From positions 31,227,925-31,291,924 of the forward strand of contig NC_083885.1 of assembly GCF_032452875.1 (NCBI RefSeq): a stretch of DNA of 64,000 nt. The letters run 5' to 3'. This document shows positions 32,861 to 44,360 of the stretch, one piece after another. The notes beneath the pieces are model-generated. The model had not been told where the DNA came from. It worked only from the letters and a program-made list of their open reading frames with translations, and did no database searches. The DNA is from Bos javanicus. Taxonomy: Eukaryota > Chordata > Mammalia > Artiodactyla > Bovidae. Numbering within the stretch: the stretch's first letter is position 1; the number at the start of each line of letters is the position of its first letter. A program made the position numbers and the translations under genes.

Positions 32861-33075
32861 TTGTTTTGATCTTTAGTGGCTGAATCATGACTGACTCTTT
32901 TGCAACCCAATGGACTGTAGCCTGTCAGGTTCCTCTGTCCATAGGATTCTCCAGACAAGAATACTGGAGTGGGTTACCATGCCCTCCTGCAGGGGATCTC
33001 CCTGATCTAGGGATCAAACCTGTGTCTCCTGAATTGGCAGGGGGATTATTTACTGCTGAGGAACCAGGGAAGCCC
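32861..33075 (-). mobile_element. Bov-tA SINE with target duplication
   Basis: Minus-strand Bov-tA, tRNA-like head at right ('gggatcaaacctgtgtctcc' ... 'gaaccagggaagccc'). aatactgggag (32849-32859) and aatactaggag (33076-33086) flank it, a target duplication with one change. Confidence 0.9.
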
Positions 33076-33086
33076 AATACTAGGAG

Positions 33087-33549
33087 AAGACTGTAACTTC
33101 TCCTCACTACTGTAATCAGAATGTTGAAAATCTGCAATGATTGTAATCATCCAGCAAGATTGATGATTGTACCAGGGAGGCAGCTGTGACGTTCTAACTT
33201 CCAGTGTAATTCATTAAAAAAATGTACAGAGGCAATATCTCATGTGTAGAACATAATGCTTTTTGCCATGTGGCCCTAGCATCATGAATTCAACTTGGTG
33301 GACCATGTTTTATAACAAAATGATTTATAGATTGGGCATATAGGTTGATAGCCTATGGGGTGATCTGTACTCAAAATCTGCCCAGTGGAAATATTCTATA
33401 TAAAACCTAACAAAATTAACCAGAAGTATTTTTTTCCTGAACTAGTCTGTATGCTAGACTCAAAGGAAGATAGAACAAGAGAAAGGAAGACAAAAATATA
33501 GAGAAAAGCAGATATAAATAAAATGTGTTTCACAAATACAATAAAGTTA
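33087..33549. other. Unique DNA, no gene seen
   Basis: Nothing recognised. Confidence 0.45.
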
Positions 33550-33665
33550 ACATGGAGGAAATTGAAGATCAGAAACATTAAGTAACTTACTTCATTTGCA
33601 GATCTGGACAGTGGAAGAGGCAGGATTCAACTCTGGGAGTCCAATCTAGAACCCGTATTCTTAAT
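33550..33665 (-). mobile_element. MIR fragment
   Basis: Antisense MIR core: 'ggaggaaattgaagatcaga', 'attaagtaacttacttcatt', 'gaggcaggattcaactctgg'. Confidence 0.62.
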
Positions 33666-33796
33666 GTCTGGTTTAGGAGAAATATGCATCTGCTCCTGAG
33701 GTCGCTAGAGCCAGGAATCATTGGAAAAGCAGCACAATGGTTAGCATATTTGGTTTCCATGAGCCCACACTGTGTTTTCTTACCCTCAGTCCCTTA

Positions 33797-34440
33797 TGTT
33801 CTCGTCAGCTCTGGCTGCCCTAAGAAAATGCCATTGACTAGGTGGCTTAAACAACAGAAATCTCTCTCTCTTAGGTCTGGAACCTCTGAATGTCCATTGC
33901 TACACATGGGTTTTCTCTCCTTGCTGCCAGCAGGGCCTTCTCTTCCTTGTGGAGCACAGGGTTCTCTTTGTGGGGGCTTCTCTTGTTGCACAACATGGGT
34001 GTAGGCATGTGGGCTTCAGGCATGTGGCTCCTAGGCCCTAGGGTACAGGCTCAGTACCTTGTGTGCAGAGGCTTACTTGCCCCACGGACATGTGGGATCT
34101 TCCTGGACCAGGGATCAAACCTGTGTCCCCTACACTGGCAGGTGGATTCTTAACCACTGGACTACCAGGGAAGTCCCAACTGGTCAGATTCTGATGAAGG
34201 ACCTCTCCCTGGCTTGCAGACAGCTGTTTAGCTGTCTTCTTACTGGGTCCTCACTTGGCAGAGAGCGAACTCTGGTATCTTTGTCTTCCCATGTGGATAT
34301 TAGTCCCCCTCCCGCCACCACCAGCTTCATGACCTCATCTCTATATAATCACACACACTCCCAGAAAGCATCACACTGGGGCTTAGAGCTTCAACATGTG
34401 GATTTCAGGGGGACACAGACATTCAGTCCAACACACGTTG
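33797..34440 (+). mobile_element. MLT1 (ERVL-MaLR) LTR, split by CHR-2
   Basis: The left part 'gtcagctctggctgccctaa', 'ctaggtggcttaaacaacag' and the right part 'ttcatgacctcatctctata', 'ttcaacatgtggatttcagg', 'gacattcagtcca' are the start and end of an MLT1 LTR in plus orientation. A CHR-2 SINE lies between. Confidence 0.72.
33894..34177 (-). mobile_element. CHR-2 SINE
   Basis: Minus-strand CHR-2, from 'cattgctacacatgggtttt' through 'gggcttctcttgttgcacaa' to the head 'ccactggactaccagggaag'. Inserted in the MLT1 LTR. Confidence 0.85.
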
Positions 34441-35034
34441 TTTCCATAATGGCTGAACAATCAAGCTGACCACTTCTGAGCTAATGTGCATTCAAAAGAG
34501 TGCAACTCATATGGTGGTAATTTCAGTAACATCACTTTTCTTTTAACTCTTGTGGGTCATTTTTGTCTATAATTCTTCAGGGTAGTGATAGGGTGAGGAG
34601 GTTGTTATTTTGTTTCATTTTATTTTAAAGGTAGACTTTTTTCTCTTAGCCAGTTTTGCTGTAGCTATCTTATTCTCTTGCTGGTTGGGCCCTGCAAAAT
34701 GTTTGCCTTTGGAGAAAAAAAAATAAGTAAATAAAAGGAACAATACTAGGCATGATAATTATGACATCTGCGTGTATGTAGAAGGTACTTTATGCAAGAC
34801 ACTTTTAGCTACCATATATTAATGTGCTGAGCATAGAATAAATTAATCTATTTTGTCTTAATGTCATCCTATCCTGGATCCAAAAGCAGAAAAAAGCAAT
34901 ATTCATAATTAGAGGGCATGAGAGAGGAATAGTGACAGCATATACCCATTATTGAAGATGGTCAATGGGATTTACCAGATGGTGCAAAAGAAAATGTGTC
35001 AGAGGTGAATGGATAAAGAGGATGTAGTGTGTGT
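34441..35034. other. Unique DNA, no gene seen
   Basis: AT-rich, no repeat family recognised. Confidence 0.45.
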
Positions 35035-35543
35035 GTGTGAATATTATATATATATATGTACATATATATGTATATAATGGGCTGTTACTCAGCCATAATA
35101 AAGAATGAAATAATGCCATTTGTAGCACATTGTTAGACCTAGAGATTATCATTCTAAGTGAAGTCAGTCAGACAAAGACAAATATATATTATCACTTATA
35201 TGTGAAATAAAAAAAATGAGACAAATGAACTTATTTATAAAATATAAATAGACTCACAGACATAGGAAACAAACTTGTCTTTACCAAAGGGGGTAGCAGA
35301 GTTGGGGGAGAGATAAATTATGAGTTTAGAATCAACAGATACATACTACTATATATAAAATAGATGAGCAACAGAAACCTATTTTATAGCAGGGGGAACT
35401 ATATTCAATATCCTGTGTTACCGTATAATGGAAAAAAACTAAAAAAGGATAGATAACAATCACTTCTCTGTACACCTGAAAACTAACACAATATTGTAAA
35501 CCAACTATTTTTCAATTACAAACAAGAATGTTTGTAATTGAAA
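35035..35543 (+). mobile_element. L1 3' end (end of ORF2 and 3' UTR)
   Basis: Sense L1: 'actcagccataataaagaat', 'agattatcattctaagtgaa', 'agcagggggaactatattca', 'ctgtacacctgaaaactaac' and 'aatattgtaaaccaactatt'. It ends not in a simple A tail but in the inverted repeat at 35510-35543. Confidence 0.82.
35510..35543. repeat. Perfect 15-bp inverted repeat at L1 3' end
   Basis: tttcaattacaaaca (35510-35524), loop agaa, then tgtttgtaattgaaa (35529-35543), its exact reverse complement. Confidence 0.95.
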
Positions 35544-36505
35544 CAAAACAAAAATTCCATTTTTGTCAAATTTGACAATCAGGAGAATTAACTTTAAGCA
35601 CAGTCTTAATGACTTTGGTGACAAACCAGAGTAGATCAGCATACAGAAATCTGAGAATCCAGTCTCTCTCTGTAATGAGAACTTTTATTACCAACAGCAT
35701 GATCAAATGTTGAAGCTCTCATGAAATCTGAAACGTGAAGAGTAAAACATCAGTGGTCGTTAGCAGGGATGATTTTTAAATCAAGATCATTAACCAAACT
35801 GGTTTCTGAAAGAACTGAGTATAAATGCTGCTGCAGTAGCACATCAGTTTAGAAGGGTGTTTATACTGGGGAAAAAAAAAACAAAAAACAAACATTGATT
35901 GATGATTGAAGAATTCAAGCTCAAAAATATCGACTTCAAACTTTTAAGTAGATGAACTCCACTGGGTAGACATACAGAAAGAACCATTGACTGGGCTCCA
36001 GTTTCTAAGCACGGTCTTTCCCTTAGAGAAGCTGAACTCAACTTTGAGCTCATATTGAATTCACAGGAGCTTCAAGGGAGTTCAGATTAGCACAACAGGG
36101 GGTTAAAGCAAGATCAGATTGTGGCCTTTTAATGCTCTCTGTGTTCACTGCCTCAGAAGTCTGCGGGAATGCTCTGTGTGGAGGAACTCTGTAGGGGCAG
36201 TGAATAAGGAGAGTGCATCTGTATCTTTTCTGTCCTGGGTGGCAGACTGAATTCCCACATAATGAATGAGCTAATTTATCATGTGGGGCTCATTATCAGA
36301 AAGCGTTGTATAAGCTGATTATTAATAATTCAAAGTTTCCAACCTTTCAATAACTCCAAAAGTGCTCATTATAGAACCCTGTCTTGAAACAGTCAGATAA
36401 AACCAGGGTATGAAACCAAATTGTTCATTTCCTACTTTGAAGCCTCATGCACATATAAGCTCTGACCCCAGTGCTGCCCTGCATAAAATATTACCTACTT
36501 CATAA
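35544..36505. other. Unique DNA, no gene seen
   Basis: No repeat recognised. 36240-36340 is dense in TAAT and E-box-like words (see findings). Confidence 0.45.
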
Positions 36506-36684
36506 AATTGGCTCAGACAGTAAAGAATCTATCTGCAGTGCAGGAGACTCAAGTTCGATCCCTGGGTCAGGAAGATCCCCTGGAGAAGGGAATGGCGACC
36601 CACTCCAGTTCTTGCCCAGAGAATCCTGGTGGGCTACAGTCCATAGGGTCACAATGAGTTGGACATAACTGAGCGACTAACACA
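36506..36684 (+). mobile_element. Bov-tA SINE
   Basis: Plus-strand copy with a clear polymerase III box B-like 'agttcgatccctgg' (36552-36565) and Bov-A body ending 'ggacataactgagcgactaa'. A short deletion is present in 'gagaatcctggtgggc'. Confidence 0.9.
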
Positions 36685-37245
36685 CTTTTTATAAGACAGT
36701 CCTGAGTATCAATATGATAACATACTTCTAGTGCCTACATTGGTTACCAGTGTGAAAAGATAGCTGAACAGATGCTGTATGCTTTCTTTCTGGATTTAAT
36801 CTGACATTACTAGCAAAAGTAAAATGTTCTTTAAAGTCAGAAGAATAAAGTAAGTTGAAACTTGATCAATTTGACTGTTTTTAATGCACTAATTTTAAGA
36901 CAACCATAGAGTGACTGTATTGTTAAAGTTCTCAATAAACTAAAATGGAGATACTTTAGAATGTGGTCAGCTGGATGTTATTTAAATGTGTTGATGTATC
37001 TATGTGAGTGTGGATGTTTTAGGAAAGATTCCAAGGACTGATAAAAGATTGCATTTGGGAATTTTCCCAAACAAAATTTTGGGGAAACAGCCAAACTTGT
37101 TTTCTGGTCTTAATATTTTGAGAAGCTACATAGTCTCATGACTATCAATTAATTCACATGGTTCTTTTGTTGGTTGCAGTCAACAATGATACTGTGTTAG
37201 GTTGGGTCATTGAGACAGCAAGACTGGGGGAAATATTAGAGTGCT
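36685..37245. other. Unique DNA, no gene seen
   Basis: Nothing recognised. Confidence 0.45.
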
Positions 37246-37652
37246 AAGAAGGCTGAGGGCTGAAGAATTGATGCTTTTGAACTGTGGTGTTGGAGAAGAC
37301 TCTTGAGAGTCCCTTGGACTGCAAGGAGATCCAACTAGTCCATTCTGAAGGAGATCAGCCCTGGGATTTCTTTGGAAGGAATGATGCTAAAGCTGAAACT
37401 CCAGTACTTTGGCCACCTCATGTGAAGAGTTGACTCATTGGAAAAGACTCTGATGCTGGGAGAGATTGGGGGCAAGAGGAGAAGGGGACGACAGAGGATG
37501 AGATGGCTGGATGGCATCACTGACTCGGTGGATGTGAGTCTGGGTGAACTCCGGGAGTTGGTGATGGACAGGGAGGCCTGGCGTGCTGCGATTCATGGGG
37601 TCGCAAAGAGTCAGACACGACTGAGTGACTGATCTGATCTGATCTAATCTGA
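37246..37652 (+). mobile_element. BovB LINE 3' end with (TGATC)n-like tail
   Basis: About 400 bp of BovB, well preserved ('gccctgggatttctttggaa', 'ggatgtgagtctgggtgaac'), with the pentamer-like tail 'gatctgatctgatctaatct' at the 3' end, which is typical of BovB in place of poly(A). Confidence 0.92.
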
Positions 37653-37993
37653 ACACTGTATTGGAAAGGTTCAAAACCAGGACAGGAAGGGTGATGAGAG
37701 AGAAAACTGAGTCAATACGAGATGAGAATCTCTGTAGTGTCCTACCTTGTGTTCTGGCCACCTCCTCACAGTGAGTTTGAAGGATACACAGCAGTTCAAT
37801 GTGGCTTGCATAACTTTTGAAGGGCTACATGAAAAAACATATCTTGTAGGGTCCATGAAGAGAGAAAGGAGCAGAAATTTGTGTGTAGCCCTATCCCAAA
37901 CTGCCACTTAACACTGGCCAAGGTTTACCCAACAGGGAATGGACTCCACTGCACTAAATTGTGGCATATGAGCTTTGGTGGCCACTTATGACT
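37653..37993. other. Unique DNA, no gene seen
   Basis: Nothing recognised. Confidence 0.4.
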
Positions 37994-38194
37994 GACTGCC
38001 TGGTAGCTCAGACAATAAAGAATCTGCCTGCAATGCAGGAGACCCAGGTTCAATCCCTGTGTCAGAAGATCCCTTGAAGAAGGAATGGCTGGCCACTCCA
38101 GTATTTTTGCCTGGAGAATTCCATGCACAGAAGAGCCTGCTGGGGTACAAACCATGGGGTTGCTAAGAGTTGGACATGACTGAGCAACTAACAG
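37994..38194 (+). mobile_element. Bov-tA SINE
   Basis: Plus-strand: head 'tggtagctcagacaataaag' and 'gttcaatccctgtg', body to 'tggacatgactgagcaacta'. Confidence 0.9.
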
Positions 38195-40281
38195 TTTTCA
38201 CTGAAAGTAATAAAGGCAGTTCTACATGGATAAGACTTAACATAGGGGGCTCAAAGTTTCAGATTTGGGAAGCCCAAAACAAGGACCATTCACAGGTTGC
38301 CAACATTTCTCAGTTTCCATGGTCTTGTCTCAGAAATCTTTCCATGGTGCCTGTGTGCAGAAGAAATATCTAACAATTCATATTATTACACGGTTAGATC
38401 AAATAGTGTAGTAAGTATGTCCTGATAGATTAGTGGTCATTTTTTAAAAATACATGGAAATCAAAAGAAGATATAACAGTAGAGTTTCATCCTTAACTAA
38501 TTACAATTACTAATATGATGTGTGCTGTACAGTTTTCAAGCCTTGGAATTGAACTGCATATCATCATTCTCATTTATTATTCACATTGATTCTCATGGTG
38601 CTTTTGCAGCAATAAGATGTCACCAAAAGATATATACCTCCCCTCCACTGGGAAATCTTTCCTTTCTCTCCTCCAGGGCCCACTCCTTTGGCATTCCCAC
38701 TCTCCCTGGGGGCTTTCCTCATCCTACAGGACAGTACAGAGGAAAAAAAAAATAATGTTTAAATCATGAAATCTGTAAACCTAGGATTTATAGTTTGGGG
38801 TAAATGTCTAACAGATGCCAACTATTGGTTAAAATTGTAAAATATCCTTTTGAACCCCCTGTGTAGTCTCATAGCACTCCAGAACACCTTTGTGTGTGGT
38901 ATGCAAACCTCAGGTGTCAGCAATAGCAAAGGAAGCAGGTGGCATCTTATGAACTCGGGCTAGGTTATATAGAATCTGAAGTAGCTCACAAAGTCAGTTG
39001 TGTTGTATCGAAATTCTTTTTACATTTTCAGATCAAAGCCCTAAAAATGATCAAATAACCAAATATTAACTATATAGCATTGTAGAATATAGAATCTGTT
39101 CTGTATTCTCTTTCAATAAAATCTTAACTGTTTGACTATAGGAAGACGTCTGAAATCCTAAGTTTTCTCACATATGAAATGAGACTAGCAGTAGACACTC
39201 ACTCCTTCATGAGTTTTTTTGGAGTATTATGTGAGCTATTTCTTTAAAGTACTTTCCACAATACCTGTGTCTTCGTAATTGTTCAGTGACTATAGTGCTG
39301 CTGCTGTTGAAGACACTATCCTGAAGATCCTGGGAGCCCAATCCATCTCACACTCCAACTACTAATACCATCTGTTAGACTCTTTCCCTGGAACTGACAG
39401 TACCTTCACCTGGAATAGAGGCAAAATTAGTCTAGGTAAGAAGAACAAATGCTAGAGACTTTGGAGAGGTTGTCCCCTTACCCACATCTGGAGCAACTTG
39501 GCCTCAGTGTTGCTGAAAACCATTTAAATGTTGCTTGAAAATTCCAGCTGTTTTAGTTATGGCATGGCAGTTCCCCAGAGCAGACAAGGTGCTGCAAAAA
39601 ACAGACATGGTCCAGCTAACCTCAAATTGCAATTCTACATGCAGTTTAAAATTATAGATAATTGAGTGTATTCATCATACTTGTCTATTAGCTTTGTCTC
39701 GAGTGTTGACTTCAGGTCTTATGAATTTCAGCAGTTGATCATGTTCCTGATCCCATGTATTAGATGATCACCTAATGGATTTGTTTGTGTGTGCTGTTGC
39801 TTGCCTTCTTGCCTGGGATATCATATGTCAGCTTCAGCTCTCAGATTACAGAGTAGGGCAGCCTTTTCTTGTCTACTGTCTTAGTCAGAGGCCATCTCTA
39901 GACCCAATCAGGACTGATCATTTGAAGGATATGACAACATGCCATGCTGTCATTACACACAATGATGAGCCAGACATGATGGATACCATCATATAATCTT
40001 ATTTGGAAGGAAACACATTGGTCAGCAGCCCAAAGTTCAATTCAGTTTAAGAAAGCCTGTCAACTGCACCCAGATATGCCCAGTAAGGAGAAAAGAGAAT
40101 GCATGCTAAGTTATTAAAGTAAATCCCCTGCAGGTATTGATTAGCTGAAAGATATGGTACTTAGAATCTGTTGCCTTAAGAAATTGCTTTAAACATACCA
40201 GTAAGTCAATAATTGTCTTTCAGATTTAAATCTCAGAAAGTCAATATTGAATTTCAAAAAGTCAATAAAATAGAGAATGTA
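38195..40281. other. Mostly unique DNA, no gene seen
   Basis: A probable MIR in plus orientation lies at about 39165-39300 ('agttttctcacatatgaaat', 'gttcagtgac'). Otherwise there is no recognised repeat or gene. Frames such as 38522-38755 and 39775-39996 show no domain. Confidence 0.45.
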
Positions 40282-40496
40282 TACTTCCTAGGTGGTGCAG
40301 TACTAAAGAATCCACCTGCCAATGCAGGAGACACAGGAGACACAGGTTTGATCCCTGGGTTGGGAAGGCCCCCTGGAGGAGGAAATGGCAACCTGCTCCA
40401 GTATTCTTACCTGGGAAATCCTATGCACAGGGGAACCTGGTGGGCTATAGTCCGTGGAGTCACAAAGAATTGGACATGACTTAGCAGCTGAGCGCA
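40282..40496 (+). mobile_element. Bov-tA SINE with 9-bp repeat in head
   Basis: Plus-strand Bov-tA. The head carries a small duplication, 'ggagacacaggagacacagg' (40327-40346), before the box B-like 'ggtttgatccctgg'. Body ends 'ggacatgacttagcagctga'. Confidence 0.9.
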
Positions 40497-40954
40497 CAAA
40501 CACACACAATACCTTACAAAAATGGTGTAAGTATACGTGTGCATGTCAGTGAGATTATAAAGAGACAAAGGTTGAGGGTGGGAGGAAGATATTTATATAT
40601 ATATACCTTTTTCTTTCCTAGTGGAGCTCACTACAGGTGTTCCACAGTAAACTATTCACAGCAGTTCAAAAAGGAGCCAACACAAAACCAGAAGCAGCCA
40701 TGTAGAAACTTGATGCTAATGTAGCTGGAAGATTGAGCTACAAATTTACTTTTCTGAAAATATTAAAATCCCATTTCTTCGATCTTGGGTTCAAATGAAA
40801 ATGTCCTGAGTTCTTCCTTGGGAATTAAATTTTACTTCCTCTGGTCTTGATCTACCCCAGTGGTCTTATTCCAAAGAGGTCCATTCACTGAAGCAAAATG
40901 AGCTATAGGCAGGTTAACCATAGTTACATACTTGCTTTATTCCTCTAATATACA

Positions 40955-41065
40955 CAAATATAGTACATATTTCATTCTACTTGAATTATACTGTCTCTTC
41001 TTTCTCACTAGACTTGTGAGCCTCTTTCGGGCAGCAGTATTTATTTTGTCCCTTCCTTGATTTAA
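40955..41065 (+). mobile_element. Probable L2 fragment
   Basis: 'ctttctcactagacttgtga' followed by 'gcctctttcgggcagcagta' resembles the conserved L2 3' region. Much decayed. Confidence 0.42.
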
Positions 41066-42289
41066 AAAGATTGCAATATCAGAAAAATACTATTACACTG
41101 GTGGTGTATACCATTTATATTATATTGTTTGGTGTGGACCAGTTTACCACGTGCTTACGTGTACCTTAGGTGATTGACATTCTCCATTTGTTGTTTCAGT
41201 CAGTGGACTGTGTGCCATTACTTACATTTTATTGATGATATAGCTGTGACTTGTAGAAGCCTTTCATAAATATAATGGAAGTGTGATTCATGCTCAAGTT
41301 TCCATGTCCAGTGTACATTTGGTTACACTTAGTTTATCTCAACACACGTTACCCCATCACTGTCACATAATATATATCCATAAATGTATTTAGATATACA
41401 CAATGGAAATTTTTTATATTCCTTACGGCATTTTTCTCAGAAAAAAGGTAGGTAATGTTTTGAAGAAGGAACCATGTCTTCAAACCTGAATTCCCAATAA
41501 TGACAAGGAAGATGCTTGTAGAGTGTGAAACTGCCTACTCTCTCCAGTGTTCACTCTTCCTGGGCTTAATTATACATGAAATATGCAAATCACAACTTTC
41601 TGAATGTACACAGATTCCACAAACAAACACAAGTGCATTTTCAAGAGCGACTTTAATTTTCCTTCTTTTCATCCTAATTGACAACATTCATAGAAGGAGC
41701 ACAGTTTGAGCAGTAAAAAGTCAGGACAAATTAACTACAGAGACAGTCTGAACTGTATAATATGTTTCCTCTTTCATTAAAAGAATGAAATATTGTCAGT
41801 GCCCTTTATGGTTTTAATTAAGTATGTCAGTATAATACTTAACTGAGAGGAATATGCAAATGATTGGTTTTTTTTATAAGGCCACAGCTAAATAAGCACA
41901 GCACTCTGCCAATACCCATCTCATTATATGTCTATGCAGAAGTCCTGTGCAGATTAAGTTATTATAGGTTTTTCTTTTTAACCTAGAAAGTAATTCCTAA
42001 CATTTTCATGCTTAGGGATCTGCATAAAAATACTAGCAATTTTGCAATTGTTTTTATCATGCAGTACTCTTCTTAGAGAAAATGAATATGATGGATTCCA
42101 ATGATCAGCATATTCCATGTTTGTGATCATAGAAGCCAGAAGGGAACTTTGAGGAATAGATCAAGCTGCCTTTCTATCTCTCCTTGAGCATCAATCTAAG
42201 CATGCTTGATTGAAACTTGCAGAAATGAATGCATTATATCCTTCTAGACTTTAAGATGACCTGTGAGATACTGACAGACTTTGAAGACT
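41066..42289. other. Unique DNA, no gene seen
   Basis: No repeat recognised. It includes an octamer/CCAAT/TATA-like cluster at 41854-41880 (see findings). A 69-codon frame at 41500-41709 has no domain. Confidence 0.45.
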
Positions 42290-42341
42290 AAAAAAAAAAA
42301 AAAAACAAACACACACACAAAAACAAAAACAAAACAAAAAA
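42290..42341. repeat. A-rich (A)n/(CA)n/(CAAAA)n tract
   Basis: Sixteen A, then CA units, then CAAAA units. Low complexity. Confidence 0.92.
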
Positions 42342-42344
42342 CCT

Positions 42345-43055
42345 TGTTAAAGCCATGCCTAAACCATCATGGCAGATTCATGTTGCAGACTCTAATGCCT
42401 GTCTTCTGCTTGCTCTCAAACACCCTACAGTCCACTTAAGCCATATCACTAACTTTTCATGTGTAGTGTTTTTCTCTGCTTTTATCCTAAGCATGTGCAA
42501 TAGTCTTTAATTAATAATGTCTTTTCCTTTCTCTTCCTCTGGACATTGTACTTTTCCATGTAATTTAAATACGAGTTGCCAGTCCAGGTTCGATGCACAA
42601 TACTGGATGCTCGGGCTGGTGCACTGGGACAACCCAGAGGGATGGTATGGGGAGGGAGGAGGGAGGAGGGTTCAGGATGGGGAACACATGTATACCTGTG
42701 GCGGATTCATTTCGATATTTGGCAAAACCAATACAATATTGTAAAGTTTTAAAAAAAAAAATACCCTGTCTTCTCTGAAAGCTTCCCCTTGATGATCACT
42801 TGTCCATCCTATTTGTGCTATTTTTAGCCCTTTACACTTATCTGTTGCCATTAATTGGTTTTGTGATGCCATCTTCAACCTCTTTACACCCACTGCAAAA
42901 TTGTGATTTCCTTGCCATTCTGAACCTATTGTTATTTGTCTTTCCATGGTTCGTTGTCCCCAGTCCCAGGTAGAATTGGAAATATGTTTTAAATCTTCTT
43001 GCAGTGTAGTATTCTGCATAAAATTGGAGTTCACTAAATATTCTTTATTTAGTTA
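42345..43055 (+). mobile_element. Possible L2 fragment, split by L1 3' end
   Basis: 'accctgtcttctctgaaagc' / 'ttccccttgatgatcac' after the L1 insertion, and T/C-rich sequence before it, have the look of decayed L2. This is a weak call. Confidence 0.33.
42575..42763 (+). mobile_element. Ruminant L1 3' UTR end with poly(A)
   Basis: The extreme 3' end of the young ruminant L1: 'gctggtgcactgggacaacc', a G-rich polypurine segment at 42649-42669, 'atgtatacctgtggcggatt', 'caatacaatattgtaaagtt', then A11. A very close relative lies at 48799-48965. Confidence 0.82.
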
Positions 43056-44109
43056 AAGGCCACTCTGAATTTGTCTGCATGCTGTAATACATATGAATGA
43101 GTAGAATAACTGGTGAGGCTGTTGCCTGTCACTGTTTTTGAGTTCTGGGCACCTCCCATTGAGTATTTAATCACAACTCAGTCCTAATGATGTCAGCTCT
43201 GAGAAAGTAAGGCCTTCCGTTCAGTGTTAAGGCACGACTATTAATGTGGACAATATGGGTCATTGAGCAAGTATATATCTGCAGGTTCCAGTAACTTGGT
43301 TTCTATTGTTAATACCTCTTCCCGTAATTTGTCTCTTGCTCCAGTAATTAATAATAAGAGCAAATGTCATTCAATTAATATTTGGAAGATACTGAAGATG
43401 CCTCAAAATTTGTCCTTCATGGGCAGGAGTGACACTATGCTTGTTTGGAAAGCAGGGGGATGTCCATTCTAATGTTTATGATGAGAGCTCAGCAAGAAAG
43501 TGGGTGGCCCACTACTGGGACATGTGACTAGAGCCCTCTGGAGGGAAAAATGTCCTTAAGGTTCCCTAGTCCAGTTACTTCCCAGTGGACACCAAATGCT
43601 GCACATTAGAAAGAAGAGGCATTCTGTACCATGAGACAGTGAAAGGACCTAAAAATCAGTTCTTACTGAACTTAAAATGTAAAAGCTGATGCAACTGTAA
43701 GTACTTGTATTTTAATCTGCCAAATAATTAAGGAAATATAATCATCTCTCATTTATACTATCTCTTCAGAATAGTACCTTAGAAAAATTATATCTGTTAT
43801 TACAATTAGCAAAAAAGAGTTTGCAGCTCCTAGTTGACCTAAAAATGACTAATGTTGTGTGACCTAAAATGAGTAAAGCATCCATTTTTCCACCATCATA
43901 TATATGAAAAAAAAATCTAACCTTAAACAGGGTTAACAGACACATGATGGTAACATATCACAGCAGACAAGATTGTTTGGCAGACCTAACTCCCATTCTC
44001 TAATGCGTTTCTCCCTCTAATGCTACCTCCACTTAAATGGCTGGAAAAAGCTTATTATGCACAACCCCTCCCTCTCTACAGTCAGAGAAGGGTGACATAT
44101 TTCTCTAGG
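43056..44109. other. Unique DNA, no gene seen
   Basis: Nothing assigned. Confidence 0.45.
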
Positions 44110-44360
44110 ATTATAATTAACAGGATGCATTCTGGAAGCAAATCTTTGAGTTTAAATCCCATCTCACCCACTCACTAAGCTGTGTGACACTGAGCAAAAC
44201 ATGACTTTCCTCTTTCTTCTGTGGAATAAGAGATAACCAGAGCATCTACTCATCTGGTTACAGTGAGGTAGATATTTGAATGAGTTATTATGTAAAATAT
44301 ACTTAGAATGGCCTGTAGCATATAGTAAGTGCTGTATGTGTATAGCCTATTATTATTACT
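44110..44360 (+). mobile_element. MIR SINE, long copy
   Basis: Nearly complete MIR in plus orientation: 'tctggaagcaaatctttgag', 'agctgtgtgacactgagcaa', 'ttctgtggaataagagataa', 'agcatatagtaagtgctgta'. Confidence 0.67.

Noticed and set aside
33684..34469. Overlapping 87-136 codon frames
   Set aside because: They run through the MLT1 LTR and the CHR-2 SINE in it; no protein family is matched.
36552..36565. Polymerase III box B-like sequence as a possible tRNA gene
   Set aside because: It belongs to the tRNA-derived head of a Bov-tA SINE. No cloverleaf gene is present here or in the other SINE heads.
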